A stretch of 34,703 nucleotides of DNA from Deltaproteobacteria bacterium (GCA_016934985.1 JAFGRU010000111.1:1-34703), one strand, 5' to 3'. Counted from the stretch's first letter, positions 8,929 to 16,911 are shown. Translations and numbers: made by a program. The notes: generated by a model not told the origin, from the letters alone.

Positions 8929-10937
8929 CTTTCTTTTCCTTCAATTGGCAAACGGATAACGAAGGTGCATCCATGACCTTCCGCCGATTCACAATGGAGG
9001 CTACCCTGATGTTTATCCACCACAACTGACCGGGCAATGGCCAGACCTTGCCCGGTCCCTTGGCCTACCCCTTTTGTGGTGAAAAAGGGATCGAATATAC
9101 GATTTCGAAATTGAGCGGGAATGCCCGGCCCGTTGTCGGAAATCCGAATCTCGACGCTGTCACCCTCTTGGCAAGTGGTGATCAAAATCTTTCCTTTGAT
9201 GTCTCCATTGGGGGTGGGCTTTTCTTTTAGAGCCTGAGCGGCGTTCAGGATGAGATTGAGAAAAACCTGGTTCAATTCGGCGGGCAGGCAAAGCAAGGGC
9301 GGCAGATTTTGATCGAGGTTGGTTTCAAGGTGGGCGACATATTTCCATTCATTTCGGGACAGGGTTACCGTGCTTTCAACCAGACGGTTGACATCAACAA
9401 TTGTTTTTTCCTTGGTACCGGGATGGGAAAAATCTTTCATCGAACGGACAATTCTGCCGACCCTGTCCAAACCCGCCAATGTTTGAGGAATGGCGTCGGA
9501 TATTTCTTCTGTCAGATAATCCAAGTCAGCCATTTCCTCAGCAGATTTGATCTCTTCCAATATTTCATTATCAAATTTGCCAGCAAGAACTTCAGAAAAA
9601 ATTCGGCGGTATTTTTTCAGGAGATCAACAAATGTTTCGAAGGCATTTTCTAAAAACCGGACATTATCTCCAACATATTGAATAGGCGTGTTTATTTCAT
9701 GCGCAATACCGGCTGCGAGCTGGCCAACCGATGCCAGCTTCTCTGAGTGCAGCAGTTGTGATTTAAGCATCTCCTTGTCCGTAATCTCCGAGCCGATAAT
9801 AACAAAGGCTTTCGAATTTCCTTCCTGGGCATATAAGGGTGTAATCGTCAACTCGAGGGTCCGTTTTGAGCCGTCAGCACTTTGGAAAGAGGTCCGATCG
9901 AGAGTGACCTCTCTTTTTAGACTGATCGACCGGGATATTTCATCGCTGATTTTGGACCATTCCCAATTAATACCGGACTCATGAAAAGCCTTGCCAATGA
10001 TGTCTTTGGCGGGAATGGAGAAGACCTTTTCCGCCATAAGGTTCCAATGCATGACTATTCCCGAGGAGGATACGCCCACAACAATAGACGGTAATGCATT
10101 AAATAGATTGATCTTTTCACGCTGCTCCGCGATCAACTGGTCATGAACTATTTTTTGATCCTGGATATCCAGGCAGAAGTGAACCAGGTGTTCCTTCCCG
10201 CCGACTTCCATAGGGACAATACTGGTCAGGGCCCGAGTCCTTTGCCCTTTCGGGTTCCTAATTTCTCTTTCAAAGCATTTAACGGTCTCCTTGAGATTAA
10301 GAACCGGACAGCGCCCTTCCGGTTCCTGGCAAAGAAAACCCCGGCATCTTTTACTCAGAATCTGAGAGCGTTTTAAACCCAGTAAAGCCTCTCCGGCAGG
10401 ATTGGTGTCCACAATTATTTGTTTTTCGCCATCTATTACAAAAATTCCAACCGGCGAATTTGTAATGATGGTCTCAACTTTCTTTTGGCTTTCTTTGAGT
10501 TTTTCTGCGGCTTTTTTCTGTGTTGTTATATCTCGCATGATTCCGACAACACCGATAATTTCATTTTTGGAATCATGTACGGTCGATTTTTGAAAAGAAA
10601 AATTACGTTTTTGGCCATTCGTGCAACGAAGGACAGATTGAAAAAATTGAATGCCGGGTTTCTTAAATAATTCTTGGTCTTTTTCAAAGTGAAACTCTGC
10701 AATATGTTTGGGAAAAAGTTCGGGAAAGTCAAATAAGGACCGGCCTAAAATTTTTTCTTTTGGCAAACCGAGGATCTGTTTTGCAAATTTCTCATTACAG
10801 TCAAGGTATTGACCGCTAGTATTTTTAAAAAAAACGGGATTCAAGGTGGCATGAATAAAAGAGTCTAAAAAATATGATTTGTCTTCGGCCTGAAATTGAC
10901 CACTTGTAAATTCGGTTTTTTTATTTTCCTGAGACAT
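8925..10937 (-). CDS. PAS-PAS-PAS sensor histidine kinase
   Basis: A soluble sensor kinase of about 670 aa. Three PAS domains (about 25-140, 155-275, 290-395) precede a HisKA domain with the H-box GIAHEINTPIQYV (His413) and an HATPase domain (NLILNAAQAL, DNGPGIP, GTGQGLAIARSVV). The second PAS contains a Cys-bearing segment (CRGFLCQEPEGRCPVL) that could hold a cofactor or disulfide. No membrane helix is seen, so the signal is probably cytoplasmic. I chose ATG 10937 (MSQENKK). A longer frame to 10973 uses a weaker start. It heads the operon with the REC-HDOD and REC/HD-GYP-like genes. Confidence 0.9.
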   Translation of the reverse strand: MSQENKKTEFTSGQFQAEDKSYFLDSFIHATLNPVFFKNTSGQYLDCNEKFAKQILGLPKEKILGRSLFDFPELFPKHIAEFHFEKDQELFKKPGIQFFQSVLRCTNGQKRNFSFQKSTVHDSKNEIIGVVGIMRDITTQKKAAEKLKESQKKVETIITNSPVGIFVIDGEKQIIVDTNPAGEALLGLKRSQILSKRCRGFLCQEPEGRCPVLNLKETVKCFEREIRNPKGQRTRALTSIVPMEVGGKEHLVHFCLDIQDQKIVHDQLIAEQREKINLFNALPSIVVGVSSSGIVMHWNLMAEKVFSIPAKDIIGKAFHESGINWEWSKISDEISRSISLKREVTLDRTSFQSADGSKRTLELTITPLYAQEGNSKAFVIIGSEITDKEMLKSQLLHSEKLASVGQLAAGIAHEINTPIQYVGDNVRFLENAFETFVDLLKKYRRIFSEVLAGKFDNEILEEIKSAEEMADLDYLTEEISDAIPQTLAGLDRVGRIVRSMKDFSHPGTKEKTIVDVNRLVESTVTLSRNEWKYVAHLETNLDQNLPPLLCLPAELNQVFLNLILNAAQALKEKPTPNGDIKGKILITTCQEGDSVEIRISDNGPGIPAQFRNRIFDPFFTTKGVGQGTGQGLAIARSVVVDKHQGSLHCESAEGHGCTFVIRLPIEGKER

Positions 10938-11169
10938 GATTTTCAAACTTTTGACGGTTTGGAGTGACAACAAATTTCTTCATATTTTAAGGCTGGGCAG
11001 ATGTTTCAAATGTATTGGTTTGCAAAACTTTTTTTAACTGAAGTGTTCAAACTCGTTCGTGCTTACCCAAAATCACCAACGAGAAATTCTGGTATTTGCT
11101 GGGGAACTTTCAAAAAAATGAAGGAGAAATGCAAGCGGTTAAAGCGTTTATGACATTTTCACCGGAACC

Positions 11170-11511
11170 CTAAACTTTGCAAACATTATACCTTTGCTTA
11201 AGCTCAAACAAACAAGCATGAGGTGGTAAAGAAAAAATAGACAGTTGATTAAGCCACTTTTTACTTTCAAGCCTTTGGACAATCCCCGCTAGATCAACAA
11301 CTGATCTTGCCAGACGATCAAGCTTGGTGACCACGAAAACATCTTCATCCCGAACAAAATCTAGTGCTTTCAAAAATTCTGGTCGGCATTTTGTTGAACT
11401 GGCAGATGCCTTCTCATGGAAAATGCGATCACAGTCGGCCAGACGGTCCATTTGAATATCAAGCCTTTGCCCCGCCGAACTCACCCCTGCGTAACCGATC
11501 CTCATCCCCAT
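11170..11511 (-). pseudogene. Truncated serine recombinase (resolvase/invertase type)
   Basis: The N-terminal catalytic part of a Tn3-resolvase/invertase-like serine recombinase: RIGYAGVSSAGQRLDIQ, then DEDVFVVTKLDRLARSVVDLAGIV. ATG 11511 is preceded by aaggagg. The family motif YARVS reads YAGVS here, so the conserved active-site Arg is replaced by Gly. Homology ends near residue 90 (QRLESKKW). The remaining 25 residues look unrelated, and the helix-turn-helix DNA-binding domain is absent. It is therefore a disrupted gene and probably inactive. It sits among other mobile-element scraps. Confidence 0.8.
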
Positions 11512-11595
11512 GACTTCCTCCTTATTGCTTTGGGTTTGGATGACTGCAGTGGTTAGTGAACTCATTAAAATTTAACGATACTCAGTAATGTCCGG

Positions 11596-11748
11596 TTAGT
11601 TTTTTGCTCGGCGTTTTTTTCGGCCGGGACGTTTTTTGCGTTGGTCTTGTTTTCGTGACCGTTGATTCTGAATCTCAGCGGCTTCATTCGCGATCTGGTG
11701 GCGGAACTCTCGTACCCGCATGATACTGACCGGTTCGTTGTGCTCCTG
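11596..11748 (-). pseudogene. Basic C-terminal protein fragment, unidentified
   Basis: On the minus strand an open frame with no start of its own encodes a highly basic tail (REFRHQIANEAAEIQNQR, then QRKKRPGRKKRRAKN) and ends at TAA 11596. It begins exactly where group II intron maturase homology starts on the other strand (about 11,748), so it looks like the cut-off end of a gene, perhaps of a transposase. I cannot name the family. Confidence 0.35.
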
Positions 11749-11750
11749 CC

Positions 11751-11950
11751 GGTATTACGCAGTGCCTGGAAATCGAAAAGCAATGGATACCTTCTGGACA
11801 CAAATCGGCCATGGGTGGCTCCGTGCATTACGTAGACGGAGCCAGAAAGGTAGAAGTTATATCTGGGAACGCATGCAAAGGCAGATGATGAAATGGATTC
11901 CCACAGCACGGGTGCTACACCCTTACCTGAATCAACGCCTCTGCGTTTGA
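11751..11950 (+). pseudogene. C-terminal fragment of group II intron reverse transcriptase/maturase
   Basis: The frame ending at TGA 11950 reads YYAVPGNRKAMDTF, WLRALRRRSQKG, WERMQRQMMKWIPTARVLHP and finally QRLCV. This is the characteristic C-terminus (maturase X domain) of bacterial group II intron-encoded proteins, which end with a similar HPYP-x-x-R-L-x-V. Only about 66 of some 400-500 residues remain. The reverse-transcriptase catalytic part (YADD) is missing upstream, and the homology starts abruptly after 11,748. It is directly followed by intron domain V and VI sequence, so it is the 3' relic of one intron. Confidence 0.85.
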
Positions 11951-11960
11951 CCCGAGGCAG

Positions 11961-12035
11961 GAGCCCAGTGCGGTAGTTCCGCATGCTTGGGATCTGTACG
12001 GGGGGTGCCGGGTAACCGGCATTCCTACCGTGACT
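11961..12035 (+). mobile_element. Group II intron 3' end (domains V and VI)
   Basis: The 34-nt segment 11961-11994 begins gagcccagtgcgg and ends cttgggatc. It folds as a domain V hairpin with a short terminal loop and an internal bulge. The following 40 nt (about 11,995-12,035) form a domain VI hairpin, in which tgccgg pairs with ccggca around gtaa, inside a longer tacgg/ccgt stem. Position, size and order right after the maturase stop match bacterial group II introns. The exact 3' splice site is uncertain to a few bases. With no domain I or RT core, the intron cannot splice or move. Confidence 0.8.
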
Positions 12036-12097
12036 CCGTGTGACTCTTGGTGTTGAGTTTAAAATATATCTTGCAAGTTACGATAAATAAAACATAA

Positions 12098-12132
12098 AAA
12101 GGCCCTGACTTGGTCCCCCAAGTAGGGCCTTT
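12098..12132 (+). terminator. Strong hairpin terminator
   Basis: Nine outer bases (aaaggccct, 12098-12106) pair with agggccttt (12124-12132), and inside them acttgg pairs with ccaagt around a tccc loop. The A-rich left flank and T-containing right flank suit a bidirectional terminator. It lies about 65 nt past the intron relic. Confidence 0.7.
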
Positions 12133-12312
12133 CTTATTTGTTGTGTCAGATGGGGATCTTGCTTTGCCTAAGGATTTATAACACACTGCCAGGGGTTGAT
12201 TTTCCCGTCTCCCCCAAGGGGACCTGGTAGGTACCTTTTCGATAAAAATTTCTGAAATGGCAAAAAGCCTTAGTGGGTGAAAAGGGAAGGAGATGGCTTT
12301 TTCGATTTAAAA

Positions 12313-12576
12313 TCATTCGCCGCGGGAAGTTTTCGGTGGTCCCTTTTTTCCTTCATCTTCTTTGACAAATTCGACGAGGTCCTGGATCTCACAATCGAAG
12401 AACTGACAAATCTTTTCGAGATTGCCGATAGTGGTATTGGCCGCCTTTTGGTTTGCTATACGTGAGAGGGTCGATAAGTGAATCCCTGTCTCTTTTGAAA
12501 TTTCCTGGAGGCTAACTCGCCGCCCCAGTTTTAGTTCCGAATCCGCAATCAAATGCTTTAGGTGATACCGGATCAA
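12313..12576 (-). CDS. Xre/Cro-type repressor (HTH)
   Basis: An 87-aa DNA-binding protein. Residues about 5-70 form a Cro/CI helix-turn-helix (LQEISKETGIHLSTLSRIANQK, then TIGNLEKICQFFDCEIQDLVEF), followed by a charged tail. The start appears to be TTG at 12576, behind a very strong ribosome site (gggaggagg). It is transcribed divergently from the AlpA-like gene across a 216-bp AT-rich region holding a promoter and a perfect palindrome. By analogy with phage and integrative-element switches, it probably represses the rightward operon. The target site is inferred, not shown. Confidence 0.85.
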   Translation of the reverse strand: MIRYHLKHLIADSELKLGRRVSLQEISKETGIHLSTLSRIANQKAANTTIGNLEKICQFFDCEIQDLVEFVKEDEGKKGPPKTSRGE

Positions 12577-12728
12577 TTCAATCCTCCTCCCTTATAAAAA
12601 TATCAATTGTAATTATTTCAGCTTAACACATAGTTTGAGTTTAGTGAAAAAAAACCGTTTTAATTCCTTTAGTTTGGCTTTTATGGGTAGTTTTTCGCCC
12701 AAAAACGTCTTTTAATCCTTTTTATTGA

Positions 12729-12757
12729 TTGCAATGCAAAAATTTAGAATGTATACT
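12729..12757 (+). promoter_or_regulatory. Sigma70-type promoter of the AlpA/HD/AAA+ operon
   Basis: A -35 box ttgcaa (12729-12734), an exact 17-bp spacer and a -10 box tatact (12752-12757) lie 36 bp before the AlpA-like start codon, in a very AT-rich stretch. Confidence 0.65.
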
Positions 12758-12760
12758 ATG

Positions 12761-12778
12761 TTAGTTTTTAAAAACTAA
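12761..12778. promoter_or_regulatory. Operator-like 18-bp perfect palindrome
   Basis: The sequence ttagtttttaaaaactaa is a perfect palindrome placed at the expected transcription start, 3 bp after the -10 box. Similar half-sites (tagttt) recur at about 12,631 and 12,670. It is well placed as the operator for the divergent Xre repressor. Confidence 0.55.
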
Positions 12779-12792
12779 ACAAAGGAGAAAGC

Positions 12793-13035
12793 ATGAAAAA
12801 ACGAAGTTACCTGACAACAGAAGAGGTGGCGGATCGGTTGCCGTATACCGCCAAGTACATCCGGAGCATTCTCAAAGACAGGGTGTTTCTCGAGGGGATT
12901 CATTACATCCGGCCTTTCGGCCGCAAAAAGGTCCTGTACATCTGGGAGGCTGTGGAAGAGGAGATGGTAAAAGCCTCAGAAACCAAAAAGCCATCCAAAG
13001 GGGTGGCAAAAGAAAGGAGCGTCAACAATGGATAG
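12793..13035 (+). CDS. AlpA/excisionase-like helix-turn-helix protein
   Basis: An 80-aa protein with an N-terminal MerR-like/AlpA-like winged helix (about residues 5-58: YLTTEEVADRLPYTAKYIRSIL, then FGRKKVLYIWEAVEEEM). Such proteins are excision directionality factors or transcriptional activators of integrative elements. The ATG follows aaaggag with good spacing. It is the first gene of a rightward operon controlled by the divergent Xre repressor. Its 3' end overlaps the next gene by 8 nt. Whether it acts on the integrase some 20 kb away is unknown. Confidence 0.75.
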   Translation: MKKRSYLTTEEVADRLPYTAKYIRSILKDRVFLEGIHYIRPFGRKKVLYIWEAVEEEMVKASETKKPSKGVAKERSVNNG

Positions 13036-13345
13036 AGTCAAGTATCGAGAAAAAAGGCAAGGGTTGGATTGCGGCTTAAAAAAGCAAAAAATCCAATGTG
13101 AAAAGGCCAACCACATCACCAGGGATGGCATTCTGAAATTTCGTTCATCGCTCGCCAAAGTTCTGAACAGAAATAGATCCGGACTGTCACCTATGAGGAC
13201 CACTCATATCATGTCGCGGCTGCGCATGATTCTTAATGATGCGGTTGACCAACTTCACTTTAGCATCCCTTCCAACGGGTTCCAAGCGTCTTGTTTCGCA
13301 GTGGCGGTTCATCCGGAAGTGAAGATCGGAGGCCACCATGAATAA
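13028..13345 (+). CDS. Hypothetical 105-aa basic protein
   Basis: I do not recognise this family. The protein is basic, with six Cys/His-bearing positions scattered along it (C25, C34, H39 and others) and a helical middle (ILKFRSSLAKVLNRN, RTTHIMSRLRMILNDAVDQL). It has a strong ribosome site (aaaggag). Its start lies inside the AlpA-like gene (8-nt overlap) and its end overlaps the OB/HD gene by 8 nt. The tight packing argues that it is a real gene and part of the same functional cassette. Confidence 0.65.
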   Translation: MDRVKYREKRQGLDCGLKKQKIQCEKANHITRDGILKFRSSLAKVLNRNRSGLSPMRTTHIMSRLRMILNDAVDQLHFSIPSNGFQASCFAVAVHPEVKIGGHHE

Positions 13346-14171
13346 CATGAATCTTGCCGTAGTAAATCATGAAGGTCCCATTTCAGGACGGTACCGGCTG
13401 CGTAATCCGTTGCTCGGACAGACACAACAGGGAAGGCCCTTCTTCAAGATGTATCTCGAAGATATGACCGGGATTATCCCGGCTTTTACCTGGCAGATCG
13501 AGGAGGAGATTCCGGACGATTTGTCCTTGGTCCAGGTTGGCGGGCTGGTCAAGAAGGGCAGGGGGAACATGGTCGTTGATATCGGCTATGTGGCACCGGT
13601 CCGAAGGGTTGACAGCGACGTTGTTCGCCTCATCCCGCGAAGCATCTGCCCCCGTCCGGAACTGCTGGCGGCTTTGGCAGAGGTCGTCAAACAGATTCAG
13701 GTGCCCGCACTGAGAGCATTTGTTGTGTCAGTGCTGTCGGATGATGCCATCGCCTTTCCTTTTGTAGGTTGTCCCGCGAGCCTGCCCTACCATCATAATT
13801 ACCCCGGAGGCTTGCTTTACCACAGCATCGAATGCGCTCAGATGCTTGGACGCTACCAGGAGTTTCCCCGGGAGAAAAAGGAACTCGGAATGGTTGCTGG
13901 CCTTTTCCACGATATCGGCAAGATCAGGACGATGACCTCGAAAATGAAGCGGACTCATCTTGGCAAGTGTGTTGACCATGACGCATTGACCCTGGAGGTT
14001 CTGGCACCCTATCTGCGCCATCTGGATATCGCCTGCCCGAAGGAAGCGGCCGAATTGCGCTACATCCTGACCTGGAAAGCGGGATCGAAAAACCGTGGCA
14101 TTCCCAAAACCCCCTTAGTCAATGCGGTGCTGGGCGCTGATCGGGTGAGCGCCGGCGTGAACGGCGGTTGA
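13338..14171 (+). CDS. OB-fold plus HD-domain protein (YhaM / TraI_2-like)
   Basis: A 277-aa protein. Residues about 15-95 resemble an OB-fold nucleic-acid-binding domain (FFKMYLEDMTGIIPAFTW, VQVGGLVKKGRGNMVVDI). Residues about 145-265 form an HD domain: HHNYPGGLLYHSIECA, then GLFHDIGKI (H191/D192) and DHDALTLEVL. This order matches the 3'-5' exoribonuclease YhaM. The HH-x-YPGGLL-x-H motif is also shared with the HD-like domain of MobH/TraI_2 relaxases. A single-strand nuclease or phosphodiesterase acting on nucleic acid is the likely role. The ATG follows ggagg. It precedes an acidic unknown and an AAA+ gene in the same operon. Confidence 0.75.
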   Translation: MNNMNLAVVNHEGPISGRYRLRNPLLGQTQQGRPFFKMYLEDMTGIIPAFTWQIEEEIPDDLSLVQVGGLVKKGRGNMVVDIGYVAPVRRVDSDVVRLIPRSICPRPELLAALAEVVKQIQVPALRAFVVSVLSDDAIAFPFVGCPASLPYHHNYPGGLLYHSIECAQMLGRYQEFPREKKELGMVAGLFHDIGKIRTMTSKMKRTHLGKCVDHDALTLEVLAPYLRHLDIACPKEAAELRYILTWKAGSKNRGIPKTPLVNAVLGADRVSAGVNGG

Positions 14172-14231
14172 AAAATATTCTTAGGCGGTTCCCCGTTTGG
14201 GATGGGGAACCGCTGATAGCGGAGTTTTGAT

Positions 14232-14810
14232 ATGACAAATACAACTGCAAAAGACGAACAGGAAGGGCCGGCCCGGCTGCTCCGGCAGGAAATTATCAAG
14301 GACTTGATCCGGGCGGCGTCCAAAAGGACCATTTGGCACAATGAGGAGCAGAACACGCTTTGGGAGGAGTTTGTTAAGCAAAAGCATACTCCCCTGGCGC
14401 CCTTTCTTCAGCGGCATGACACAGAGGTGGGCTCTATAATTCAGCGGGTTCTTGGCGACGTCACCGCTCCCGGCATGGATCTGCTTCTGACTCTTGTGCC
14501 GGATTTGCCGGAAACAGTGGCGCCCCAGGATGTCTGGAATTGGGTTGAAGAGTATCTGCTGGCTGAATTGCGGCGGATCGCCAGCGAAACTACCCTTCCG
14601 GAAGAAGTGCAGGAGAGCGGGGAAAAGAAAGACTCCGGAAAAGAAACAAAGGATGATAACAATCGCCAGGAGGACCCACCGGAATGTTACATCCATGATT
14701 TTCTCCAGGTCTGGAAAGAAAGCGGTTCTTTAGCTGGCTGTAACAAAGAACAGCTGCCTTTTCTTCTGAACGAAGCCGCGCAAAAGGTGCAGAACCCTGA
14801 CCAAGCCTAA
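14232..14810 (+). CDS. Hypothetical acidic 192-aa protein
   Basis: No family recognised. The first 120 residues look helical and globular (LLRQEIIKDLIRAASKRT, IWHNEEQNTLWEEFV, DVWNWVEEYLLAELRRI). A low-complexity charged linker follows (about residues 125-148, rich in E, K, D and N), then a short C-terminal helical part. There is no signal peptide or membrane segment. It lies between the HD and AAA+ genes, and the AAA+ frame begins 6 nt after its stop. It may be an adaptor for the ATPase, but that is only positional inference. Confidence 0.7.
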   Translation: MTNTTAKDEQEGPARLLRQEIIKDLIRAASKRTIWHNEEQNTLWEEFVKQKHTPLAPFLQRHDTEVGSIIQRVLGDVTAPGMDLLLTLVPDLPETVAPQDVWNWVEEYLLAELRRIASETTLPEEVQESGEKKDSGKETKDDNNRQEDPPECYIHDFLQVWKESGSLAGCNKEQLPFLLNEAAQKVQNPDQA

Positions 14811-14816
14811 GAGGTT

Positions 14817-15803
14817 GTGGCGGATATTCGACGTATGATTTCCATGGTGAATACCGCCGGCCGGTCAGGGTGCCACAAGGCCATCTCCGAGCCTTTAACG
14901 TCTGGCGATCCGGGCATCTTCTGGCATTGGGCGCATCGCCCCGCCTACCAAAACGATCAGGTGGCTGAAGAGATCATGCAGAAGGCGGCCGGGGAACTTT
15001 CCGACATCTGCCCGATGCGGGAATCCCAGATCCGGGAACTCCTCATGTTTATTCTGCGCCGGACACTGGGGGACCAGGATGCGCTTTTCCCTCTTTTTTT
15101 CGGCCCGCCCGGCACCGGAAAAACCTTCCTCGTCGAGCTTCTGGCCGGGGTCCTGTCAGATTTGATGGGGGCTGAAATTACCTGTATCTGCCAGCCCATG
15201 ACGCAGATGGGTTATTCACTTGAGAACAACGAGATCAGCCTGACCCTGCAGGGCACCAGTTCGCACTGGGGGGAAGGAAAGCCGGGTTTGCTGTTTACCC
15301 AAAGCATGCGTTCCGGTGTGCCGTTCAGCCTGATCATTCTTGATGAGGCGGATAAATGTTGCTTGCACGATTACCTGGTTACCCTTTTGGACCCGAGGTC
15401 GCGCTTGCAGGATAACTACTTGCGCGAATATTTCCCCAACATGGACCTGCGGGATAAGTGCCTGTTCATGATGACCTGCAACGATGCCGATGTGGTCCAG
15501 CGCCATGCGGCACTCTGGAGCCGGGTGGCCCCTATCGAAGTTCCGGAATATAGCCGCCAGGAAGCTGAAACCCTGGTCATCAATTTGATCAAACGCCGGG
15601 TGAATTGGGCCAACGAGGACGAAGTCGTTCGGGTGGCCCGGGATGTCATGGGGCAGATCAAAGGCGATTTGCCTTCGGTCAGAAGGATTATTAATGCCGT
15701 CCAGCGGCGTCTCTGGCAGGCACGCTTCCCTTTCCTGGCGGAGCCGGCTGAGGTGGCGGACAAGGTGCGGCAGAAGGGGAAAGCCATCGGTTTCCAAGGG
15801 TAA
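14817..15803 (+). CDS. Lon-type AAA+ ATPase lacking a protease domain
   Basis: An AAA+ ATPase of up to 328 aa. Walker A is FFGPPGTGKTF (about residues 94-104) and Walker B is LIILDEADK (about 171-179). The stretches LLDPRSRLQDNYLREYF and LWSRVAPIEVPEYSRQEAETL match the Lon/Rubisco-activase-like AAA+ arrangement. No Lon protease or zinc-binding domain is present. It is therefore a stand-alone remodelling ATPase. The first frame start is GTG 14817. ATG 14835 is an alternative, and neither ribosome site is decisive. It is the last gene of the cassette, followed by a terminator. Partner proteins are probably the two unknowns upstream. Confidence 0.8.
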   Translation: MADIRRMISMVNTAGRSGCHKAISEPLTSGDPGIFWHWAHRPAYQNDQVAEEIMQKAAGELSDICPMRESQIRELLMFILRRTLGDQDALFPLFFGPPGTGKTFLVELLAGVLSDLMGAEITCICQPMTQMGYSLENNEISLTLQGTSSHWGEGKPGLLFTQSMRSGVPFSLIILDEADKCCLHDYLVTLLDPRSRLQDNYLREYFPNMDLRDKCLFMMTCNDADVVQRHAALWSRVAPIEVPEYSRQEAETLVINLIKRRVNWANEDEVVRVARDVMGQIKGDLPSVRRIINAVQRRLWQARFPFLAEPAEVADKVRQKGKAIGFQG

Positions 15804-15841
15804 CTTGGCCATTGGTTTCCCAATCGGGAGATAGTTGAATG

Positions 15842-15877
15842 AAAAGCCTTCTGTTCTTTGGAACTGAAGGCTTTTTT
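15842..15877 (+). terminator. Terminator of the AlpA/HD/AAA+ operon
   Basis: aaagccttc pairs with gaaggcttt around a 14-nt loop and is followed by a T run. It lies about 40 nt after the AAA+ stop codon. Confidence 0.8.
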
Positions 15878-15995
15878 TCTGCTGGCGGTGGACCTATGTT
15901 TGTAATTGTAATTTGTATTTTACAGATTACAAAATACAACTTTTTGTAAAGTTGAACAACCATCAGGGCCATTATTCTCTAATCGCCCAAATGAC

Positions 15996-16730
15996 TTAAT
16001 TGCAGCAGATCGCACACCGATTCCGCCCGGAATCCTTGGCTTTATAAAGAGCCTTGTCGGCACTTCCGGTAATGGCCTCAACCAATCTGTCTTCAAACTC
16101 GGGAGGCATTTTCCCGGTTGCATGATGGCGGAGGTCTTTTCTGGCCGTTTCCGGTAAATGATCCGGGAACTGGGCTATCCCCGCACTGATGGTGACTTGA
16201 ATCTCTTTTCCATCCTTTCCGAATATTTTTTGTCCTTCAATGGATTTTCGAATCCTCTCCGCAACAATAAAGGCTTTTTCATAGCCTGTTTTTGGGAGCA
16301 AGACGATAAATTCCTCCCCGCCGAATCGAATGCCGTCATAATCCCTTAAATTGTTGGCGACGGTCAGCAGAACCTGGTCGCCAAAGAGGTGACCGTTGTT
16401 GTCGTTGATCTTTTTAAAATGATCGATATCGATGGACAGAACCGAAAAAAAGGCGTTCTTATCCCGCAGGTATTTTTTGATCTCCTTCCGCAATAACCGG
16501 TTGAAGATTTTACGATTGTACAAGTTGGTCAGGGAATCGAGGCAGGAGCTGTTGATTTTTTGCCGCAGGTGAAGAGGTTTTATGACCTGGGCCTCATCGT
16601 CAAAGCCTGCAAGCCACTGGTGAAGACGCAGGTTATTTTTGACATTAAGGGCCTCCAGTCGGAACCAGCCTTTGTCGCCATGAGGTTCAGTGATTTTAAC
16701 GTCACAACCCTGCGGAGAATAATTATGACA
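15996..16730 (-). pseudogene. 5'-truncated WYL(C-terminal)-GGDEF protein
   Basis: The 3' part encodes a GGDEF diguanylate cyclase domain: DSLTNLYNRKIF, VLSIDIDHFKKINDNNGH, RFGGEEFIVLLP and ADKALYKAKDSGRNR. The active-site GGEEF is intact, so the domain could in principle make cyclic-di-GMP from GTP. The frame continues upstream of the usual domain start for about 60 codons (GDKGWFRLEALNV, LHQWLAGFDDEAQVIKPLHL). That segment resembles the C-terminal part of WYL-type ligand-sensing regulators. It runs into a TAA at 16733-16731 with no ATG, GTG or TTG. The only in-frame TTG (16523) falls inside the GGDEF domain. I infer that the 5' end was lost at a recombination junction near 16,735. Confidence 0.7.
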
Positions 16731-16793
16731 TTATGAGCACTTAATGACAAAATTTTTCTTTTTTATCCGTTTCCTACTTTTTCCGGCTTTTTA

Positions 16794-16822
16794 TTGAATG
16801 TATTTAAAGAGAGGAGTAGTAT
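16794..16822 (+). promoter_or_regulatory. Candidate promoter of the defence operon
   Basis: ttgaat (16794-16799), a 17-bp spacer and tagtat (16817-16822) lie 90 bp before the res start codon in an AT-rich stretch. No strong terminator is seen between this point and 28,417. Confidence 0.5.
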
Positions 16823-16911
16823 AAAAACGTTTTAATGTTTATCGTTAATCCGATGTTTTACATCCCTTGATGTTCTAGGTCTTGTGAAATCCATCAGGAG
16901 GGAATCTATTC

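Noticed and set aside
11565-11984. 139-aa open frame on the minus strand
   Set aside because: It runs antisense through the group II intron relic, whose plus-strand coding and RNA structure explain the sequence. The protein has no family pattern.
14181-14696. 171-aa open frame on the minus strand
   Set aside because: It lies opposite the 192-aa gene and has no ribosome site or recognisable domain, so it is an antisense shadow.
15216-15812. 198-aa open frame on the minus strand
   Set aside because: It is antisense to the AAA+ ATPase, whose Walker motifs establish the plus strand as coding.
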